Translations under genes and position numbers: made by a program
Notes under the pieces: generated by a model
Told to the model about the DNA's origin: nothing
Seen by the model: only the letters and a program-made list of their open reading frames with translations
The model's database searches: none
NCBI GenBank assembly: GCA_023381535.1
Contig: JAMCSN010000347.1
Coordinates: 1-30,682, forward strand
DNA: 30,682 nt
Direction: 5' to 3'
Origin: Bacteroidota bacterium
Lineage (GTDB): Bacteria > Bacteroidota > Ignavibacteria > Ignavibacteriales > Melioribacteraceae
Shown: one piece after another, positions 30,580-30,682 of the stretch
How positions within the stretch are numbered: position 1 is the stretch's first letter
How the letters are laid out: every line of letters begins with the position of its first letter

Positions 30580-30682
30580 CCGTAGATGATAGAAAAAATA
30601 GTCATTGCCTCAAAAGTAAATCTTACCATGGGAAAGTGAAAACAGCTAATCTAAACTGGTAAATGTCTTATCTAAGGTCACT

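Noticed and set aside
1..30682. tRNA, rRNA or replication origin
   Set aside because: I found no cloverleaf with a TTCGANNC arm, no rRNA-like block and no cluster of DnaA boxes by eye; a dedicated scan could still find a weak case.

Overview
The window looks like a chromosomal segment from a member of the Ignavibacteria or a close Bacteroidota/Chlorobi relative. Three things suggest this. A secreted protein ends in a type IX secretion (T9SS) sorting tail with the NYPNPFNPTT signature, and an orphan T9SS tail lies elsewhere. Several genes are preceded by the Bacteroidota-type -7 box TAnnTTTG. Housekeeping genes are mixed with beta-barrel and lipoprotein genes of this lineage. This placement is inference, since no rRNA or tRNA is present.

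Layout. Positions 1-2000 hold the end of an unknown gene, a membrane-anchored glutathione peroxidase, and two decaying toxin-antitoxin loci: a RelE/ParE-like pair and hicBA. Positions 2164-5352 encode a large secreted beta-propeller/M23 peptidase/T9SS protein. Positions 5353-6083 carry no convincing gene, but hold a long hairpin that may be an RNA, an inverted repeat, and a second copy of the pta 3' end. A DUF4160-DUF2442 pair sits between the two pta tail copies. Then come pta (reverse) and a forward series: AI-2E permease, beta-CASP nuclease, FN3 lipoprotein, outer-membrane protein, RsbW-like kinase and mdh. After two palindromes flanking a T9SS tail remnant come rplU-rpmA. Positions 23804 down to 16048 look like one eight-gene reverse operon: secreted protein, DNA methyltransferase, xseA, xseB, dxs, Gfo/Idh oxidoreductase, response regulator, histidine kinase. 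Forward again are surE, a VWA-type membrane protein, a bacteriohemerythrin and comF. The right end (28118-30682) is accessory: a REP-associated transposase with its palindromes, an NYN nuclease gene between two degraded comF tails, and an unrecognised gene.

Three layers of small mobile DNA stand out. (1) A RAYT transposase gene (28163-28834) is surrounded by palindromes starting 5'-GTAG. One 54-nt double palindrome lies inside its own reading frame as exactly 18 codons, between the HUH motif and the catalytic tyrosine. Two more copies flank a T9SS gene remnant 13 kb away. (2) Other short GC-rich palindromes have entered genes: 19 nt in a ParE-like toxin and 26 nt in hicA, each matching the reading-frame break, and in-frame insertions in pta and in the T9SS tail. 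(3) At two unrelated loci, pta and comF, the 3' end of a housekeeping gene is duplicated and small accessory genes lie between the copies. This suggests tiny cassettes that enter at gene tails, with no recombinase visible nearby. Layers 1 and 3 are the best candidates for something not yet described.
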